Assembly (NCBI GenBank): GCA_003451645.1
Contig: DMER01000111.1
Span: 845 to 11,662, forward strand
Length of the DNA: 10,818 bases
From: Alphaproteobacteria bacterium
Lineage (GTDB): Bacteria; Pseudomonadota; Alphaproteobacteria; Micropepsales; Micropepsaceae
Reading direction: 5' to 3'
Shown: positions 8,046 through 10,818 of the stretch, piece by piece
Layout: each line of letters opens with the position of its first letter
Numbering within the stretch: the stretch's first letter is position 1
Program-made: the position numbers and the translations under genes
Notes under the pieces: model-generated
What the model saw: only the letters and a program-made list of their open reading frames with translations
The model's database searches: none
What the model was told of the DNA's origin: nothing

Positions 8046-8065
8046 AGCGCAACCACAGTTGCGCT
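8046..8065. promoter_or_regulatory. Perfect inverted repeat, candidate operator
   Basis: The arms AGCGCAAC (8046-8053) and GTTGCGCT (8058-8065) are exact reverse complements around a 4-base spacer CACA. A 20-bp dyad of this shape, centred 49 bp upstream of one TIR start and 95 bp upstream of the other, is typical of a dimeric repressor site. No regulator gene is present in the window to pair with it. Confidence 0.5.
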
Positions 8066-8084
8066 GACTAGGCCTTGCATTTGC

Positions 8085-8096
8085 CTTGGGCCCAAG
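8085..8096. promoter_or_regulatory. Perfect 12-bp palindrome CTTGGGCCCAAG, candidate operator
   Basis: An uninterrupted 12-bp palindrome lies 20 bases from the dyad at 8046-8065, nearer the right-hand TIR gene. It could be a second operator half of a shared control region. Short GC-rich palindromes also occur by chance, so the case is weaker than for the longer dyad. Confidence 0.3.
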
Positions 8097-8150
8097 ATTT
8101 TCTGGCCCTCTCCAATCCAGGCGGACACCGCGAGCGGGAGTGGCCTAGCC

Positions 8151-10178
8151 GTGTCTTATGTTTTTGTTTCATACGGCCGCAAAGATTCGGATCGTTTGCG
8201 TCCCGTTGTCGACGCGCTCATTGCCGCGGGATTGAAGGTCTATCTCGACCGGCCCCAGGACCTGGGTTATTCCGATGCGGAGGTCGCGCGCCATTTCGTG
8301 CCCATCCGCGCGGGCTCCGACTGGCGGCACCAGGTGTCGGAAGCAATTGAAGACTCAGCGTGTGTCCTCGCCTGCCTCTCAAGCCGCTCCCAAAGCTCGC
8401 GCTTCTTCGAAGCCGAATGGAGAATGGGTGCTGATAAAGGAAAACTCTTCCTTTGTGCTTTTGACGACCTTCGCATCGAGGACTTGCCGTCGGCAATACA
8501 GAGCTATCATGTTTACGATGTTCGCGATCCACGCGACCTGTTCAATTTGGTTGAAGGTATCCGACAGAAATGTGAGGCGCATCGCCTCGCACACCCCGAG
8601 GCGATGGATACTAGGAGAGAAATAGAAAATGATACGAACAGAAGGGTTCAACGTTTAGCTTACTATGTCTTAATTATTTCGGCAATTATCGGCCTGACTT
8701 CATTAATATTCGTAGCGCAAGTGTTGTACGATGTTTTGAAGACAACTGAAGAGATCGTGACAAACGCATCTAATTTATTTGATCAGTATTCCATAAGTAA
8801 AACTGAGTTCTGGGTCGCTGTTATCTCAGCGTTGATCGCACTTGGGTCAGTGGTGCTAATTCGGCCAGGCCGGCTGGATCGTATTCGCGCCGTCCTGGGA
8901 AACACTAGGGAAACGATCTCGTCTGCTTGGATGGCGCTGACTTCCCGCCAAAACACCGGATTGCGCAGCGCTAAGTCGGTCGCATCATCGATTCGGGCCT
9001 TCTTCGCGAATTCGGCAGCCGCCCACTGGACCGGCCGCGTGCTCATGCCCGTGTTGGGCATTTATGCCGGTTTGGGGCTGGCGGTTTATGGCTTGGCGCT
9101 TCTGGCGCGCTGGGAGGAGATGCCGCGCGCGCCGCGCCCCTTGCCCGCGATTGCGGGCGCAGCCGTGGCGGGCCATGACGCGCCGCTGGTCTCCGCCGAT
9201 CAGGCCGTGGCGGCGGGCGGGGTAATTACCTCCGCGCAGGATGGCTCGGTCCGCTGGACCAGCACCACGGCCATCGCCTGGTTTGACATGAGCTGGGCGG
9301 AGCGCCTGGCAGACAGCGCCTATCGCGACCTCTGGCGGCCTTATGGGCTGCCCGTCGCGCAAATGGCGAGACGAGTCGTGGACGATATTGAAGCGTATTC
9401 GAATCGCTCAAACTCGCTAAGGGAAATGGCAGACCCTGGCACTTTATCCACACCTAGCGGGTCTAAGCGGGAACTTGAAGAAATTCAAGGACTCCTAATC
9501 TTGCGAGAAAGGTCAGTCCGGGATTTGGCATACAATCTCAAAAAGCAAACTTATACATTGCAAAGAGTAATAGAAGAGGTTCGGAATACTGAAGAAAGGC
9601 TGCGCTTTAGCAGCGTAAAAATCGCGCAAGGAGACCTGGAGGATGGCATAAAAGATTACCTATACAGTCTCGATATTGCGCTGAGAAATAAGGACGAAAT
9701 GATTAGGCTGATGAAACAAATTGCATTCTTCAATTTCGAGATTCGTAAGGAAAAAGTTTACCTCGACGCATTACGAGCACGGGTCTCAGAAAACCTTAGA
9801 ATTGCGCGCCAAAGCGCCAAATCCCTTGGCACAACTGAAAGCGAACGCCGCGTTTCCATCGCACTTGACGCTGTCGCACGCATCGAGCGGGCCCATCTCG
9901 ACCTAAAGGCGCTTGAGAAGGCCTCTGCCGAGGTCGATGGCACACTCCGAAAAATACAGGCCATGCAAACAGCGTCGATGGCCGAGGAAGATCTCGCGCT
10001 AGCGCTCGCGAGACGGGCGGAGTCGGCGCTAGAGGAGAACAACCTGGCTGTTGCTTGCTCAGTTTTGGCAAAGGCGCGCGCCCGCGCCAAAATCGAACCT
10101 GACCGCAGCGGCACGCCGGGAGCGAAAACGACCTCCGATTATCTCGAAACGCTTGTCCGCCGCGCAAAGTGCAATTGA
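8151..10178 (+). CDS. Membrane-anchored TIR protein with coiled-coil C-terminus
   Basis: Residues 1-140 form a TIR domain paralogous to the one encoded divergently: MSYVFVSYGRKDSD, VDALIAAGLKVYLDRPQ, LGYS and IRAGSDW all align. Glu89 in FFEAEW aligns with the catalytic Glu of the partner. Three membrane segments follow (about 169-192, 218-237, 296-320). After the last comes a lone WD-like blade (AGHDAPLV, then SAQDGSVRW at 361-369), then long charged helices from about 435 to 640, probably coiled coil. With the TIR domain inside, three segments put the C-terminal half in the periplasm. The start is GTG at 8151, right before the TIR fold, with GGGAG ten bases upstream. The SLOG-like gene follows after 39 bases on the same strand. 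Base composition swings from about 35% GC near 9541 to about 82% at 9121-9180, so the gene looks assembled from pieces. Role: probable effector or signal generator; the C-terminal function is unknown. Confidence 0.9.
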   Translation: MSYVFVSYGRKDSDRLRPVVDALIAAGLKVYLDRPQDLGYSDAEVARHFVPIRAGSDWRHQVSEAIEDSACVLACLSSRSQSSRFFEAEWRMGADKGKLFLCAFDDLRIEDLPSAIQSYHVYDVRDPRDLFNLVEGIRQKCEAHRLAHPEAMDTRREIENDTNRRVQRLAYYVLIISAIIGLTSLIFVAQVLYDVLKTTEEIVTNASNLFDQYSISKTEFWVAVISALIALGSVVLIRPGRLDRIRAVLGNTRETISSAWMALTSRQNTGLRSAKSVASSIRAFFANSAAAHWTGRVLMPVLGIYAGLGLAVYGLALLARWEEMPRAPRPLPAIAGAAVAGHDAPLVSADQAVAAGGVITSAQDGSVRWTSTTAIAWFDMSWAERLADSAYRDLWRPYGLPVAQMARRVVDDIEAYSNRSNSLREMADPGTLSTPSGSKRELEEIQGLLILRERSVRDLAYNLKKQTYTLQRVIEEVRNTEERLRFSSVKIAQGDLEDGIKDYLYSLDIALRNKDEMIRLMKQIAFFNFEIRKEKVYLDALRARVSENLRIARQSAKSLGTTESERRVSIALDAVARIERAHLDLKALEKASAEVDGTLRKIQAMQTASMAEEDLALALARRAESALEENNLAVACSVLAKARARAKIEPDRSGTPGAKTTSDYLETLVRRAKCN

Positions 10179-10217
10179 ACCCAACAACCCAGCCAGCTCA
10201 CCAACTAAGGCCAACCC

Positions 10218-10818
10218 ATGCCCGCCATCACCCCCACTGACGCCCGGCCGCAAATGACCATCCGCGTTGGCGTCTCCGGCCATCGCAGCTTTGCCGACCC
10301 CGCCGCACCCGAGCGTATCCAGAAGACCATAAAGCGCATCCTTGCGGATTTGCGGGCCGCGCTAACCGCCACCCACGCGCTTGCGCGCAGCGCCATCCCC
10401 CGCCCGGTGAAAAATTCGCCCACGGACGAAGAGAGGCGCCTGATCCAGGCGGCCGAAAACCTGAAAGCGGCGGCGCAGATCTATTCCGATCAGCAGCCCC
10501 CCCGCCTGGCCGTCTTGTCGCCCCTGGCCGAGGGCGCCGACCGCCTGGTCGCGGAGGCGGCGCTGGCGCAGGGCGCCTTCGCGCTCCAATTGGGCTTGCG
10601 CCTCAACGGTGAACCGGGTCCACGGGATGGCTTCCAGCCGGGCCCGAGGAATGGGTTTGCTCGTCAGTTCGCAAACACCGTAGGTGCCGCGCTCGATGCG
10701 CTTCAGTGCTTCTTCAATCTCATAGACGGCGTCTTGATCCGACGAGAGCAGGCTGAGCGCGAAATCACGATCGAAATTGTCCGTGCCGGAATCCGCCATG
10801 TGCAGGCTGTAACCGGGA
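10218..10818 (+). CDS. SLOG-like nucleotide-binding protein, N-terminal part; frame open to the right edge
   Basis: The frame starts at ATG 10218 with AAGG seven bases upstream. It opens with TIRVGVSGHRSF at residues 14-25 and continues to LAVLSPLAEGADRLVAEAAL at 97-116. A glycine-rich G-x-S-G-H-R turn plus S-x-L-A-E-G-A-D-R is the pattern of SLOG (DprA/LOG-type Rossmann) proteins often found beside TIR genes; these bind nucleotides or their derivatives. A second possible start is the Met at residue 13. Family-like sequence stops near residue 120 (about 10578). Beyond it the frame stays open to the edge only as the antisense of a DksA/TraR fragment, so the last 80 residues are probably not real SLOG protein. 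It is the likely second gene of the right-hand operon. In Thoeris systems a SLOG domain senses a TIR-made signal, which makes a similar role here plausible but unproven. Confidence 0.65.
   Translation, partial: MPAITPTDARPQMTIRVGVSGHRSFADPAAPERIQKTIKRILADLRAALTATHALARSAIPRPVKNSPTDEERRLIQAAENLKAAAQIYSDQQPPRLAVLSPLAEGADRLVAEAALAQGAFALQLGLRLNGEPGPRDGFQPGPRNGFARQFANTVGAALDALQCFFNLIDGVLIRREQAEREITIEIVRAGIRHVQAVTG
10560..10595. other. Head-to-head junction between SLOG-like and DksA/TraR coding sequences
   Basis: Left of this point the plus strand carries SLOG family sequence (LVAEAALAQG). Right of it the minus strand carries DksA family sequence (VEAQAQLEREG). Both are intact up to about 10575, so two converging genes are joined inside their coding parts. 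The exact base cannot be set because both readings tolerate the same short stretch. No transposase, target duplication or inverted repeat is visible at the joint. Confidence 0.7.
10573..10818 (-). pseudogene. DksA/TraR family protein fragment, both ends missing
   Basis: The minus strand from the right edge encodes GYSLHMADSGTDNFDRD, then YEIEEALKRIERGTYGVCEL and PIPRARLEAIPWTRFTVEAQ. This is the core of DksA/TraR-type proteins, which bind RNA polymerase through its secondary channel. The Met read from 10799 is internal: PGYSLH before it is also family sequence, so the gene starts beyond the window. Only one Cys of the zinc-finger C4 set is left (in GVCEL), as is common in DksA-like proteins of the Planctomycetes-Verrucomicrobia group, which this resembles most. 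Family resemblance ends around AQLEREG (about 10575). The frame then runs on to 10362, but only as antisense of the SLOG gene. It therefore appears cut at its 3' end by the joint described separately. Family firm; whether broken in the cell or by assembly is open. Confidence 0.85.

Larger units (their letters stand above)
8008..8150. promoter_or_regulatory. Divergent promoter region between the two TIR genes
   Basis: These 143 bases separate two genes transcribed away from each other and must hold both promoters. The stretch contains two perfect dyads (listed separately) and a GGGAG ribosome binding site at 8136-8140 for the right-hand gene. A further pair, CTAGGCC at 8068-8074 and GGCCTAG at 8142-8148, is inverted across the region. 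I could not assign a convincing -35/-10 pair on either strand. Confidence 0.7.

Noticed and set aside
8008..8052. TTG start giving the first TIR protein 15 more residues
   Set aside because: The TIR fold begins at the ATG at 8005-8007, exactly as in the paralogue, and the TTG lies in the inverted repeat at 8046-8065.
10362..10799. 145-residue minus-strand protein starting at the Met at 10799
   Set aside because: The Met is internal to the DksA/TraR family sequence, which continues past the edge, and everything below about 10573 is antisense to the SLOG frame.
1..10818. CRISPR arrays, tRNA/rRNA genes, insertion sequences, replication origins
   Set aside because: I read through for direct-repeat arrays, transposase motifs, terminal repeats and conserved RNA sequence and saw none.

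Overview
The window comes from a GC-rich bacterium. The photolyase and alkyltransferase-like genes look proteobacterial, perhaps alphaproteobacterial, but I cannot fix the taxon from sequence alone. There is no rRNA, tRNA, CRISPR array or transposase. Coding is dense, and most of the long open frames opposite the real genes are GC-driven shadows.

Left flank (1-812, minus strand): two DNA-repair genes. An alkyltransferase-like protein has Trp in place of the methyl-accepting Cys. Six bases downstream starts the N-terminal antenna domain of a photolyase/cryptochrome that runs off the left edge. A 267-bp gap (813-1079) separates this housekeeping pair from an accessory locus.

Main locus (1080-8007, minus strand): a tight three-gene operon with ATGA stop/start overlaps at both junctions. 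In order of transcription it encodes a TIR protein fused to a degenerate (inactive) STAND-like NTPase domain; a MoxR-type AAA+ ATPase with intact Walker motifs; and a 1509-residue membrane protein. The last has a CoxE-like helical N-terminus, a vWA-like domain without its metal-site serines, a conserved helical module, five predicted membrane segments and a C-terminal WD40 propeller.

Divergent arm (8151 to the right edge, plus strand): a second, paralogous TIR protein with three membrane segments, one WD-like blade remnant and a long coiled coil, followed by the N-terminus of a SLOG-like protein. The 143-bp intergenic region between the two TIR genes holds a perfect 8-bp-arm dyad and a perfect 12-bp palindrome, both candidate operator sites.

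Taken together this looks like a membrane-anchored conflict (defence or regulated cell suicide) system. The inferred logic is that WD40 and coiled-coil parts sense a signal, the MoxR/vWA-like pair transmits it with ATP, the TIR domains are the probable NAD-consuming or nucleotide-signal-making output, and the SLOG protein may bind the TIR product. Base composition switches sharply inside the genes: sensor or variable segments are AT-rich, while conserved cores are GC-rich. This suggests domain swapping.

Right end: at about 10575 the SLOG coding sequence meets, head to head, a DksA/TraR-family gene on the minus strand that lacks its 3' end and continues past the window. The DksA fragment resembles proteins of the Planctomycetes-Verrucomicrobia group. 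The joint is either a rearrangement or a chimeric assembly at a contig end.
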